Assembly: GCA_028287865.1 (NCBI GenBank)
Contig: JAQBOU010000038.1
Location: 1 to 51,705 of the forward strand
Direction: 5' to 3'
Length of the DNA: 51,705 nt
From: Mucilaginibacter sp.
GTDB taxonomy: Bacteria; Bacteroidota; Bacteroidia; Sphingobacteriales; Sphingobacteriaceae
Below the pieces are notes generated by a model, which worked only from the letters and a program-made list of their open reading frames with translations, did not search any database and was not told the DNA's origin. Below are positions 16,854-25,486 of the stretch, piece after piece. Position 1 is the stretch's first letter. Each line of letters begins with the position of its first letter. A program made the translations under genes and the position numbers.

Positions 16854-19800
16854 TTGCGAATACATTTATTAAAAGACCGGTAACTGCAATCGTAATATCC
16901 CTGGTATTAATGATTTCGGGAACTATTTGTCTTTTCAACCTGGCTGTTGACCAATATCCAAATATTTCTCCGCCAAGCGTTGGTATAAATGCATCTTATA
17001 CAGGTGCAGATGCCCAAACTGTTGAACAAACGGTTGCTGTACCTATTGAAGAAGCAGTAAACGGCACGCCCGGCATGGAATATATGCAGAGTTCCAGCAC
17101 CAACACCGGAAGTGTTAGTGTGAGGGTGACTTTTGATATTGGCACAAATGTTCAGATAGCGGCACTTAACGTTCAAAATCGTGTTGGCATAGCTACTCCG
17201 ATTTTACCGGCGGTGGTAAGCAAATTGGGTGCAACAGTACGTGCAAGCAATCCTGATCAGTTAATGCTGATCGCTATTTATTCGCCAAAGCGCACACATA
17301 ACATCACCTTTCTGGATAATTATACCAATATATTTATCCAGGACGCTATCCTGCGTGTGCCGGGAGTTGGGGATGTAAGTACCCGTACCGATAATTTTAG
17401 TATGCGCGTATGGATGAACCCGGATAAAATGGCATCCTACAGTTTAACGCCCACTGATGTTGTTAATGCTTTAAATGCACAGAATGTTTACGTTGCAGCA
17501 GGTGCAGTAGGCGCGCCCCCTCAAAGGTCTGCACAAACCAATGAAATTGGCATACTTGTTAATGGCATGCTTAATAAGGCGGCTGATTATCAAAAAATCA
17601 TTGTAAAAACATTACCCGGTACTGGGGAGCTTGTTTATTTAAAGGATGTGGCCAGGGTTGAGCTGGGAAAATTCACCTTTTCGAGCAATTCATTTGTTGA
17701 CGGAAACAGGGCTTCTATCATACAGGTTTATCAATCTCCGGGAAGTAATGCGCTTCAGACCGCCGATAATATTTATGCGACCCTTGCCAAACTGAAAAAA
17801 AGTTTTCCAGCCGATGTTGATTATATTGTTCCTTTTGAATCGGTAACCATTATTACGGTTTCAATGCAGGAAGTGGTGGGCACGCTGTTAAAAGCGCTCG
17901 GTTTGGTAGCAATCGTAGTATTTCTTTTCCTGCAAAACTGGCGATCAACCATTATCCCGATCCTGGCTATTCCGGCATCAATTTTAGCTACTTTTTGTCT
18001 CTTTATACCTTTAGGCTTTACCATTAATACACTGACTATGTTTGGGTTTGTATTGGCTATTGGTATTGTGGTTGACGATGCTATTATAGTGGTTGAGGCG
18101 GTGCAACATTATATTGATGAGCAGCATATGTCGCCCAAAGAGGCTACTTATCATGCAATGAAGGAAATTTCGGCACCGGTTATTGCCATTGCGCTTATCC
18201 TGGCATCCGTATTTGTGCCAGTAGGTTTTATACCTGGTATTGTTGGAAGGCTGTACCAGCAGTTTGCCATAACAATAGCAATTTCTGTAATGTTTTCGGC
18301 TTTCATTGCATTGTCATTAACACCCGCGCTTTGCACCTTATTATTGCGGCCTTCGCATCACAAAGGCACCAAGCTAAACTTCCTGGATAAATTTTTCAAT
18401 TGGTTTAACGGTGGTTTCGAAAAAATGACCATTAAATATTCAAATGGTGTAAAAAAGAGTATTAAAAATTCCAGGTTAATTGTCATTCTGCTGGTATGCA
18501 TTTGTGCCGGCGCCTATCTTTTATTTAGAAATAAACCCTCGGGGTTTGTGCCCTCTGAAGACGGCGGACGCTTGTTTGTTGCTTTTCAATTACCCGATGC
18601 TTCTTCCACTATCCAATCAGTAAAAGTTATGGAGAAGCTGATGAAGATAGTTGGGTCTACCCCGGGAATATTGCATTATACAGCACTCTCCGGTTTTAAT
18701 GTACTTGGGGGTGCCGGATCAAATACCGGATCAATGTTTTGCATGCTCACACCCTGGGATGAGCGTACCACACCCGCTACACAAGTTCAGGGTTTAATGG
18801 ATGCAATTAAAAAAAGGGTAGCTAAAGCCGGTATAAAAAATGCGAACGTAGTTACTATTCAGCCGCCGCCAATAAGGGGTATAGGGCTGGCTGCTGGTTT
18901 CAGTATGCAAATTGAAGAAGGAAATTCGACCGACGATATACATGCCTTCGAAAAAACTGTTCAGAAATTTGTTGCGGCAGCAAAAAAGATTCCGGCAACC
19001 TCCACTTCGTTCTGCTATTTTTCTGCGCATACGCCAAGTTACGATCTTACTGTTGACAGGGAGAAGTGTGAAAAGCTTGGTGTTGATATTTCAAGTGTTT
19101 ACTCTACCATGCAGGCTTACATGGGCAGTTTGTTTGTAAATAACTTTACTTTATATAATCGCACATATCATGTTGTAATACAGGCTGATACGCAATACAG
19201 GGCCCTTATTGGCAATATGAATAAATACTACGTACGTAACCAGGCTGGTTCTATGGTTCCTCTTAGTACGGTTATTAGTTACAAACCGGATATTGCTGCA
19301 CCGCTTATTTCGCACTTTAATATCTTCCGGTCGGCCGAAGTTGACGGCTCAATACCGCCGGGATACAGCAGCGGGCAAGCAATTACCGCTTTACAAACAC
19401 TTGCAGCCAAAACATTACCGAGGGGTTACACCTACGAATTTTCGGGTCTCAGCTACGAGGAATTAAAGGCGGGATCTACAACGATATATATATTTATATT
19501 CTCCATTGTTTTTGTATTTCTTTTCCTGGCGGCATTGTATGAAAGCTGGTCGGTGCCATTTTCAGTGATGCTTGCAGTACCCATCAGCGCCTTTGGAGCT
19601 ATACTCGCCCTTACATTTTCGCCAACAATCACCAATAATGTGTATGCACAGATTGGATTAATTACTTTGATCGGATTATCTGCAAAAAATGCTATCCTGA
19701 TAGTTGAATTTGCAAAGATCAGGGTTGATCGCGGCGAAGAGCTTATTAAATCGACCCTGGAGGCAGTACGTTTGCGTTTGCGACCAATTATTATGACCTC

Positions 19801-20143
19801 GATGGCGTTTATCCTGGGGGTATTACCGCTTGTTTTAGCGACCGGGGCCGGGGCGGAATCCCGGAATACGATCGGTATAACGGTTTTAGGTGGAATGATC
19901 GCGTCATCTACAATTTCCATATTCATTGTACCCGTACTTTTTGTTTTGTTCACCCGCGTTTCTTATGGAAAAAAAGAGCTGGCATGGCTGCAGGATCATC
20001 ATGATGAATTAATGGAAAAAGCAAGGCAGGTAGAAGAACAAAACATTGATCCTGAACTGGAATATGAGATAGCTCAGGAACATGAACGAAATAGGGAAGA
20101 CCGTACGAGACATGGGTTAGATAACAAGGATAAAAAGCACTGA
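16850..20143 (+). CDS. RND multidrug efflux permease, second of a tandem pair (HAE1/AcrB type)
   Basis: A 1097-residue paralogue of the preceding gene, alike along nearly the whole length (same TM1 FIKRPVTAIVISLVLMISG, the same GIVVDDAIIVVE and LIGLSAKNAILIVEF relay motifs). Both proton-relay sites are intact, so either protein could pump alone. The 4-nt overlap gives tight translational coupling. The porter loops differ more than the membrane segments, which fits either different substrates or a heterotrimer like MdtBC (inference). After the shared EEQNIDPELEYEI segment the C-terminus has an extra charged tail absent from the first pump. Confidence 0.94.
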   Translation: MIANTFIKRPVTAIVISLVLMISGTICLFNLAVDQYPNISPPSVGINASYTGADAQTVEQTVAVPIEEAVNGTPGMEYMQSSSTNTGSVSVRVTFDIGTNVQIAALNVQNRVGIATPILPAVVSKLGATVRASNPDQLMLIAIYSPKRTHNITFLDNYTNIFIQDAILRVPGVGDVSTRTDNFSMRVWMNPDKMASYSLTPTDVVNALNAQNVYVAAGAVGAPPQRSAQTNEIGILVNGMLNKAADYQKIIVKTLPGTGELVYLKDVARVELGKFTFSSNSFVDGNRASIIQVYQSPGSNALQTADNIYATLAKLKKSFPADVDYIVPFESVTIITVSMQEVVGTLLKALGLVAIVVFLFLQNWRSTIIPILAIPASILATFCLFIPLGFTINTLTMFGFVLAIGIVVDDAIIVVEAVQHYIDEQHMSPKEATYHAMKEISAPVIAIALILASVFVPVGFIPGIVGRLYQQFAITIAISVMFSAFIALSLTPALCTLLLRPSHHKGTKLNFLDKFFNWFNGGFEKMTIKYSNGVKKSIKNSRLIVILLVCICAGAYLLFRNKPSGFVPSEDGGRLFVAFQLPDASSTIQSVKVMEKLMKIVGSTPGILHYTALSGFNVLGGAGSNTGSMFCMLTPWDERTTPATQVQGLMDAIKKRVAKAGIKNANVVTIQPPPIRGIGLAAGFSMQIEEGNSTDDIHAFEKTVQKFVAAAKKIPATSTSFCYFSAHTPSYDLTVDREKCEKLGVDISSVYSTMQAYMGSLFVNNFTLYNRTYHVVIQADTQYRALIGNMNKYYVRNQAGSMVPLSTVISYKPDIAAPLISHFNIFRSAEVDGSIPPGYSSGQAITALQTLAAKTLPRGYTYEFSGLSYEELKAGSTTIYIFIFSIVFVFLFLAALYESWSVPFSVMLAVPISAFGAILALTFSPTITNNVYAQIGLITLIGLSAKNAILIVEFAKIRVDRGEELIKSTLEAVRLRLRPIIMTSMAFILGVLPLVLATGAGAESRNTIGITVLGGMIASSTISIFIVPVLFVLFTRVSYGKKELAWLQDHHDELMEKARQVEEQNIDPELEYEIAQEHERNREDRTRHGLDNKDKKH

Positions 20144-20229
20144 TCAACTGCGTACCTGGGGTTCGCTTCAAATTTTGATTTTATCGGCAGCGTTTCCTTT
20201 TAAGAAAATTCCTTAAAACAGTAGCTGTA

Positions 20230-20256
20230 CATCTTTGTATATTTTATACAAAGATG
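20230..20256. promoter_or_regulatory. Perfect 12-bp inverted repeat covering a start codon
   Basis: CATCTTTGTATA (20230-20241) and TATACAAAGATG (20245-20256) are exact reverse complements with a TTT spacer. The last three bases are the ATG at 20254. In RNA this forms a hairpin hiding that ATG; in DNA it looks like an operator for a dimeric repressor. The in-frame ATG at 20260 lies just outside. Confidence 0.6.
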
Positions 20257-21825
20257 CCTATGAAACTTAAAGAAAAACACACAGCTGAAATTTCAGAAAG
20301 GGACGGTGCAAATGAAAGTCCATGGGAAACCGGATTGCCATCCATCTCTATTAACTCCGGATACCAGCCTGATACCACTTACGATTGCCTGGTAGTTGGC
20401 GCAGGCATAACAGGACTTACTGCTGCGTTAGTGATGCAAAACGCAGGTAAAAATGTTTTATTGGCAGATGCCTATTCGCCGGGTTTTGGTACCACAGGAG
20501 GTACCAGCGCACATATCAATACTTTTGCCGATACTACCTATAAAGAAGCTGAAAGTGCATTTGGTGAAGCCGGTGCGCAGTTATTTGCTGACGCAATAAA
20601 TGAGGGATTCCGGATCATTAAAAATCATGTTGATACTTATAAAATTGATTGCGACTTTAAAATCAAGCCAGGCTATTTATACGCGGAGGATGAAGAACAG
20701 GCAAAACAACTGGACGATGTTTATAACGGGGCTGTCAAGGTACGTGTTAAAGTAAACTATACCGATAAGGTGCCAACACCAGTCAGCTATCAAAAAGCGC
20801 TGGTATTTGATGAACAGGCACAATTTCATCCGTTAAAATATCTGCGGGCTATCGAAAATGCCTACTTGTCAAACGGAGGTATCATCTTACAAAATACAAA
20901 AATTGAGGATGTAAGTTCGCAGAACAATATCCTTATAGCTAAGTCGGAAAAAGGAAATATCAATGCCAAAAAGGTGATCTATGCTACGCATATTCCGCCT
21001 GGCCTTAGCTCTTTTAATTTCCGTTGCGCTCCTTATCGCAGTTATGTTTTAGGTGTTAAGCTTACCCGCGATGCTTATCCCGATGCTTTAATTTATGATA
21101 TGGAAGAGCCCTATCATTATTTCAGAACCCACGTTATAGAGGGACAACCATTATTAATAGTTGGTGGAAATGATCATAAAACCGGTCATGAAGATCCGGA
21201 AAAGGCATTTGCCGACCTGGAGAAATATGTGCGGAAGCATTACCCGGTATCATCGGTTAAGTACAAATGGTCATCCCAATATTATATACCTGTTGATGGT
21301 TTTCCATATATAGGGCAAATGCCGGGAGCGGCTGATGGCGTTTATTGTGCCACTGGCTATAACGGAAATGGAATGATGCTGGGAACGATAGCCGGTAAAA
21401 TTTTGAGCGACCTGGTTACAGGGGAAGATAGTAAGTATGCAGCGGTTTTCAGCCCTTCGCGGATAAAGCCAATAGCCGGGTTTACTGAGTTTGTGAAGGA
21501 AAACGCCGATGCGGCTTATCACTTTGTAGCCGACCGCCTGTCAATTCATGAAACAGATTCAATAAAAAGATTGAGACCTGACAGCGGTGGTGTGCTGGAA
21601 GTTGATGGTAAGAAGATTGCAGCTTATCGGGATACAGATGGTGAACTCCACACACTAAGCCCGGTTTGTACACATGCTAAATGTATAGTGAACTGGAACC
21701 AGGAAGAAAAAAGCTGGGATTGCCCATGCCATGGTGCCCGTTATGACGTTTACGGAACAATACTAAATGGGCCTGCGACCAGGAATCTGCAAAAGATAGA
21801 TTATGAACTTAAGGAAGAGAAATGA
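20254..21825 (+). CDS. DAO-type FAD oxidoreductase fused to a Rieske [2Fe-2S] domain
   Basis: A 523-residue protein (521 if the ATG at 20260 is used). The N-terminal FAD-binding domain shows CLVVGAGITGLTAALVMQNA (about residue 45) and the DadA/glycine-oxidase fold. The C-terminal Rieske domain (about residues 430-523) carries both cluster motifs: C472-T-H474 and C490-P-C-H493. Electrons probably pass between FAD and the iron-sulfur cluster. There is no signal peptide; it is cytosolic. The fusion is known in bacteria, but its substrate is not established. It overlaps the next membrane-protein gene by 4 nt, forming a two-gene operon. The palindrome at the start codon may regulate it. Confidence 0.9.
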   Translation: MPMKLKEKHTAEISERDGANESPWETGLPSISINSGYQPDTTYDCLVVGAGITGLTAALVMQNAGKNVLLADAYSPGFGTTGGTSAHINTFADTTYKEAESAFGEAGAQLFADAINEGFRIIKNHVDTYKIDCDFKIKPGYLYAEDEEQAKQLDDVYNGAVKVRVKVNYTDKVPTPVSYQKALVFDEQAQFHPLKYLRAIENAYLSNGGIILQNTKIEDVSSQNNILIAKSEKGNINAKKVIYATHIPPGLSSFNFRCAPYRSYVLGVKLTRDAYPDALIYDMEEPYHYFRTHVIEGQPLLIVGGNDHKTGHEDPEKAFADLEKYVRKHYPVSSVKYKWSSQYYIPVDGFPYIGQMPGAADGVYCATGYNGNGMMLGTIAGKILSDLVTGEDSKYAAVFSPSRIKPIAGFTEFVKENADAAYHFVADRLSIHETDSIKRLRPDSGGVLEVDGKKIAAYRDTDGELHTLSPVCTHAKCIVNWNQEEKSWDCPCHGARYDVYGTILNGPATRNLQKIDYELKEEK

Positions 21826-22304
21826 AAAAAGTTGAAAAAATACTGTTACCCGGGATAACAGGTACCTGTTTTATGACTTTGTTCAGTTACCTGCTATCAA
21901 TAATTAAAAAAGAAGATTTTAGTGAACCCAAACACCTTGCAACCATGCTGCACCGGGTTATTCCTCACACCTCCAAAAAGGTTAACCAGGTTGCGGGCTG
22001 GAATGCGCACTTCGCCGTTGGGTTGGTATTCGCAACAGCCTATGTTGAATTATGGGAACGTGGAGAGATTAAACCTTCTGTTAAAAACGGACTCTTGCTG
22101 GGTGCAGTAAGTGGTTTACTTGCTGTCGCTATTTGGAAACTCACCTTTAAATTACACCCGCTTCCCCCATGGATCAACTATAATAAATATTATATGCAGT
22201 TGGTTCCGGCACATGTTGTGTTCGCGTTATTTGCAACCCTGGCTTATCAGTTGCTCAAATTACAGGAAGAAGATATGGAAGTTGACCGCTATGAATATAT
22301 TTAA
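21822..22304 (+). CDS. Small membrane protein coupled to the DAO-Rieske gene, function unknown
   Basis: A 160-residue protein with about four membrane segments (roughly residues 8-26, 63-80, 90-108 and 126-146). Conserved-looking residues include WNAHFAVGLVFATAYVELWE and HVVFALFATLAYQLL. The start overlaps the upstream stop by 4 nt, so the two are translated together and may form a unit in which the oxidoreductase docks on the membrane (inference). It has no haem motif (CxxCH), but the histidines near predicted membrane segments would be worth checking as possible ligands. I do not recognise the family. Confidence 0.65.
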   Translation: MKKVEKILLPGITGTCFMTLFSYLLSIIKKEDFSEPKHLATMLHRVIPHTSKKVNQVAGWNAHFAVGLVFATAYVELWERGEIKPSVKNGLLLGAVSGLLAVAIWKLTFKLHPLPPWINYNKYYMQLVPAHVVFALFATLAYQLLKLQEEDMEVDRYEYI

Positions 22305-22319
22305 TCAAGGCTGTAATTG

Positions 22320-23333
22320 TTATATCCAAACGTCACTATCTTTTTCATCAGCAGGGGCATAGTTGATATACTGCACAAATCTTGGCACTTTGGAAGTGTT
22401 CGGGCTACTGCCATGTGGAAGCGCATGGTGCCATATAACAAAATCACCTGCGTTGGCTGCAATTGGTTTAGCACCTAAAGCATATAGATCCTCTTTCCTT
22501 GGATCGGCCCCAGGTGGTAAATTTATTTGCCACGCCTCAATTTTGTTTTGAAAGCCGGGCACAAGGGTAAACGCACCCTGGTTTTCTGCCGTGTCAGACA
22601 GATAAAGCAAACCTTGTAGGCCAAAAGGCATAGGAAGTTTGATACTTGCGTCCCAGTGAAGGTAGGGTCCCTGAAATATATGCTGTTTCGTTTGCGGTGG
22701 ATTAAAACTTACTCTATCTGTGGTGGCCCACAAATCAGTTCTGTTCCAAAGCTCTTCATAAGCTTTTCTTATTTTAAAAGCTTTGCGGTTTTGCTCCAAT
22801 GCAGGGTGCTGAAAAAATTGTACCATAATCCCTTTTTTCTCAGGGTGCGGGTTATACCAGGTTTCTGTGTTATAGCGGTCTATCTCAATATAATTACATA
22901 AAGCTTCAATTGTTTGGTCGCAATGCTCTTTAGTTACCGCATTCCTGATGATAATATATCCATTTTGCTGCCAAAATTTATGATCATCTTCTGTAAGTAA
23001 GTTATGTTGACCCGCAACCTCCGTATCACTTTTGCCGGCAATTAGTTGGTTATACTGTTTTATTTTTTCCGGATCCGGTCCTCCTGTAACTGCTAATATC
23101 CAATTTTCAAATTCGTCAAAAGAAGGAGCCGACTGGTAAACATATTGTATAGTCTGTTCCAAGCCGATACCTAAAGCAGTTAATAAGGTGGTATCCATTT
23201 TCCATTCATCCTGGAAAGCATCAGCCTTGAGTTTGCCATCCCTGTTTAAAATGGCTTTGTTCCAGTAACGCTTTAAGTGCATCACCTGTATTTTCCCAGT
23301 TTCGCTTGATGAAGAGATTTCAACTGCTGCCAT
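22320..23333 (-). CDS. Phytanoyl-CoA dioxygenase (PhyH) family Fe(II)/2-oxoglutarate enzyme
   Basis: A 337-residue protein. The iron-binding facial triad is visible as H226-x-D228 (LHWDAS) and a distal His, most likely H307 (LPHGSSPNTS), with R318 (VPRFV) as the 2-oxoglutarate contact. The N-terminal 110 residues form a helical extension beyond the core PhyH domain. Such enzymes hydroxylate varied small molecules, cofactors or secondary metabolites; the substrate here is unknown. It converges with the DAO-Rieske operon, with 15 nt between the ORFs, and diverges from the GNAT gene at 23445. No signal peptide; a cytosolic enzyme. Confidence 0.88.
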   Translation of the reverse strand: MAAVEISSSSETGKIQVMHLKRYWNKAILNRDGKLKADAFQDEWKMDTTLLTALGIGLEQTIQYVYQSAPSFDEFENWILAVTGGPDPEKIKQYNQLIAGKSDTEVAGQHNLLTEDDHKFWQQNGYIIIRNAVTKEHCDQTIEALCNYIEIDRYNTETWYNPHPEKKGIMVQFFQHPALEQNRKAFKIRKAYEELWNRTDLWATTDRVSFNPPQTKQHIFQGPYLHWDASIKLPMPFGLQGLLYLSDTAENQGAFTLVPGFQNKIEAWQINLPPGADPRKEDLYALGAKPIAANAGDFVIWHHALPHGSSPNTSKVPRFVQYINYAPADEKDSDVWI

Positions 23334-23444
23334 CTTATTTATATTCAGATTTTGAATTTAATATTTAAATTGAAAAAATAAAAATCTGTTTAACGGTCCG
23401 GTATAAAAAACCGCGCGCAAACAGGAAAAATATTAGTCAATGAT

Positions 23445-23930
23445 ATGATCATAAGGGAAGCTACTATAAACGACCTGGACGCAGTTTGGGAAATCTTTAA
23501 AATAGTGATTGAAACGGGTGATACCTTTGTATTTAGCCCTGGTACTTCAAAAGAAGATTTGAAAACAATATGGTTTGGGTCAACTATGAAAAGTTTTGTC
23601 GCCGAAGAGAGCAATAAAATAACAGGGACTTACTTTATTAAACCCAACCAGGTTGATTTGGGCTCGCACATTGCAAACTGCGGCTACATGGTTCATCCCT
23701 TATGGCGGGGAAAGGCAATAGGGCGTTTGTTATGTGAGCATTCTATAAACAAAGCTCATGAACTTGGATACAGGGGGATGCAGTTTAACATCGTGGTAAG
23801 TTCCAATGCAACTGCTGTAAAGCTTTGGGAAAAATGCGGATTTAAAATTATTGGCACAATTCCAGGCGGATTTCATCATATGGAATCGGGATATGTAGAT
23901 GCCTTTATCATGTTCAGGGCAATTAATTAA
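23445..23930 (+). CDS. GNAT family N-acetyltransferase
   Basis: A 161-residue acetyltransferase. The domain starts directly (IIREATINDLDAVWEIF). The acetyl-CoA loop is PLWRGKAIGRLLCEHSI (Q/RxxGxG/A form RGKAIG), then FNIVVSSNATAVKLWEKCGF, the conserved alpha-4 region. The pattern matches phosphinothricin- or amino-acid-type GNATs, but no substrate can be assigned. It lies 111 bp from the divergent PhyH gene, which leaves room for a shared control region. The start ATG at 23445 is used because the frame is closed just upstream. Confidence 0.85.
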   Translation: MIIREATINDLDAVWEIFKIVIETGDTFVFSPGTSKEDLKTIWFGSTMKSFVAEESNKITGTYFIKPNQVDLGSHIANCGYMVHPLWRGKAIGRLLCEHSINKAHELGYRGMQFNIVVSSNATAVKLWEKCGFKIIGTIPGGFHHMESGYVDAFIMFRAIN

Positions 23931-23988
23931 ATTATTTGGAGTGCTCCTTATTGCAGTTGCCTGCACAAGCTTACGTATAACCCGAACC

Positions 23989-24024
23989 AATTACCGTGTT
24001 TTCACCGTTTAAATTACCGTGTTT
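23989..24024. repeat. Two 13-bp direct repeats upstream of the gene at 24220
   Basis: AATTACCGTGTTT occurs at 23989-24001 and again at 24012-24024, a 23-bp period of about two helical turns, with a partial CACCGTTT copy between them. They lie about 130 bp before the promoter of the next gene. Confidence 0.55.
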
Positions 24025-24149
24025 ATACTGAATTGATAATCAGTATTTTGAAATATATTTATCCAAACCTTATCCAGTGCACCAACTCGACCCTTTAAAG
24101 GTAGATGCGGCTGATTATCATTAGCCCCTAGCTACAATTGCGTTGTTGA

Positions 24150-24157
24150 TACATTTG
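24150..24157 (+). promoter_or_regulatory. -7 promoter element before the gene at 24220
   Basis: An exact TAnnTTTG match (TACATTTG). Transcription would start around 24162, leaving a 5' leader of nearly 60 nt. No TTTG is seen at the expected -33 position. Confidence 0.5.
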
Positions 24158-24219
24158 AAAAGGCTCCTACAGGGACGCCGAAAACTGTACAGAGTAGGCA
24201 AAACTTAAACTTTTTTATC

Positions 24220-24882
24220 ATGGGATTTTTAGGAACCATTCCTGCAACCAAACTTGCTGCATTTTATGACACCGGTCAGCAAAAGCTAATTTTATACGCC
24301 CAAGGCGTAGTAAAAGGGGCAACTTATGGTTTTAACTTTCAAAGGGACACTTTTATGGGTGGCCTCAAATTTACTTTACAGGCCTGGACAGGTCCACTTA
24401 CAGGCAAAGAGCAACCTTATGAACATAGCCAGGGCTTCATTATAAGTTTGCCGCAGCCTCATTTTAACTCAAAATCAGTGTTGATTGTAACGGCTAATCA
24501 TCCACAGGGCGAAACAGTTCCTATTCATTATTCAGGCTTGATACATACTGATACTGAGCTGGCAGCCGCCAACAAAGCTGGAAGCGCACCAGCCAGTGCG
24601 CCGGTAACTACTGCAACTCCCGATTCAACGCAACTAAATGTGTTGTTTAAAATGCCATTTAATATTTCGGAAAACGCAGAAGTTCCAAAGATGGGTGCCG
24701 TTGATGTTCAGTATGACAATACGATACTTCAGCTGGTAACCGCAGGTATTTCAAACACCGATATTGTCTGGACGTTTAATTCGTTACAAACGGGCGACAC
24801 GCAGATTTTAGTTACAATTTATGGAGGGATAGCACAATTCGTGATACGGAAAACTTACAATGTCCGCATTTTTGTATTGTAA
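24220..24882 (+). CDS. Two-domain beta-rich protein of unknown function
   Basis: A 220-residue protein in two parts joined by an Ala/Ser/Pro/Thr-rich linker (about residues 113-135). The first part (GFLGTIPATKLAAFYDTGQQ, then WTGPLTGKEQPYEHSQGF) is rich in beta-type sequence; the second ends in WTFNSLQTGDTQILVTIYGG and RKTYNVRIFVL, a strand pattern reminiscent of Ig-like or chagasin-like inhibitors, though no inhibitor motif is clear. No signal peptide, membrane segment or catalytic motif is visible. It has its own promoter and a strong terminator directly after it, so it is a stand-alone unit. I do not recognise it. Confidence 0.65.
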   Translation: MGFLGTIPATKLAAFYDTGQQKLILYAQGVVKGATYGFNFQRDTFMGGLKFTLQAWTGPLTGKEQPYEHSQGFIISLPQPHFNSKSVLIVTANHPQGETVPIHYSGLIHTDTELAAANKAGSAPASAPVTTATPDSTQLNVLFKMPFNISENAEVPKMGAVDVQYDNTILQLVTAGISNTDIVWTFNSLQTGDTQILVTIYGGIAQFVIRKTYNVRIFVL

Positions 24883-24890
24883 TAAACTTA

Positions 24891-24925
24891 AACTAAAAAG
24901 TTCCCGAACCGGGAACTTTTTAGTT
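24891..24925. terminator. Strong bidirectional terminator
   Basis: A perfect 16-bp stem (24891-24906 with 24910-24925) with a 3-nt AAC loop. An A-run lies in the left arm and a T-run in the right, so it works in both directions. It separates the unknown gene ending at 24882 from the opposing Lys-rich gene ending at 24949. Confidence 0.85.
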
Positions 24926-24948
24926 ATTTGACAATATCCGAAGTAAGG

Positions 24949-25320
24949 TTACTTGTTATCCTGCTTTTGGGCTGTTGTTTTAACGGCCTTTAATTTGGTC
25001 GCTTCAATAACCGGTTTTTCGGCTTTGGCTACAGGAGGCTTTGGTACTATCGCTTCCTTTGGAGTTTGCTGTTTTACCGGTTTTTCGGCAGTAACTGTAG
25101 CTGGCTTTTCCTTAACTGTTTCCTTTTTTACTATTAAATGTTTGGCAATCTTTTTAGCCAGTTTTTTAGCTTCTTTTTCAATATTTATTACCGCTTTTTG
25201 CTCATCCTGCCCTAATTCATTTGTTATTGTTTCAAGCAATTTTGAAATGCGTAGTTGGATTGACTTTGCAGCTTTTTTTCTGGAGGCTTTAACGGGCGAT
25301 TCTTCTTTATTCTTTTTCAT
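24949..25320 (-). CDS. Lysine/alanine-rich, histone-H1-like protein
   Basis: A 123-residue, strongly basic protein. The first 70 residues look helical (RISKLLETITNELGQDEQKA and NIEKEAKKLAKKIAKHLIVK); the rest is a disordered Lys/Pro/Ala/Thr tail with repeated KPV and EKP units, as in bacterial histone-H1-like DNA-binding proteins and in some phasin-like proteins. It could bind DNA or RNA non-specifically, but this is inferred from composition only. The gene has a separate upstream region with clustered ATGTTA-type half-sites. Confidence 0.55.
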   Translation of the reverse strand: MKKNKEESPVKASRKKAAKSIQLRISKLLETITNELGQDEQKAVINIEKEAKKLAKKIAKHLIVKKETVKEKPATVTAEKPVKQQTPKEAIVPKPPVAKAEKPVIEATKLKAVKTTAQKQDNK

Positions 25321-25340
25321 AATTCGATTAACATCAAAGA

Positions 25341-25393
25341 TATGTTATAATAACATAAGCTTAATATTATCTTTATGTTAAGTCGCTTATGTT
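25341..25393. repeat. Cluster of TTATGTTA-type palindromic half-sites
   Basis: A 17-nt palindrome (25341-25357, TATGTTAT/ATAACATA around an A) is followed by further half-sites: AACATAAGC (25352-25360), TTATGTTA near 25373-25380 and GCTTATGTT (25385-25393). Such spacing suggests an operator or tandem binding sites upstream of the divergent Lys-rich and DUF1801 genes. Confidence 0.45.
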
Positions 25394-25486
25394 GAGTTTA
25401 TTTAAAGGAAAAGTAAAGAAATTAAATTGATTATTTGATCTTGTAGTTTTAAATTGATCAGTAACTTTAATCTAGCTCAAATAGTT

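Noticed and set aside
13586..20171. Several long antisense frames within the RND pump genes
   Set aside because: They mirror conserved RND codons and have no independent protein features.
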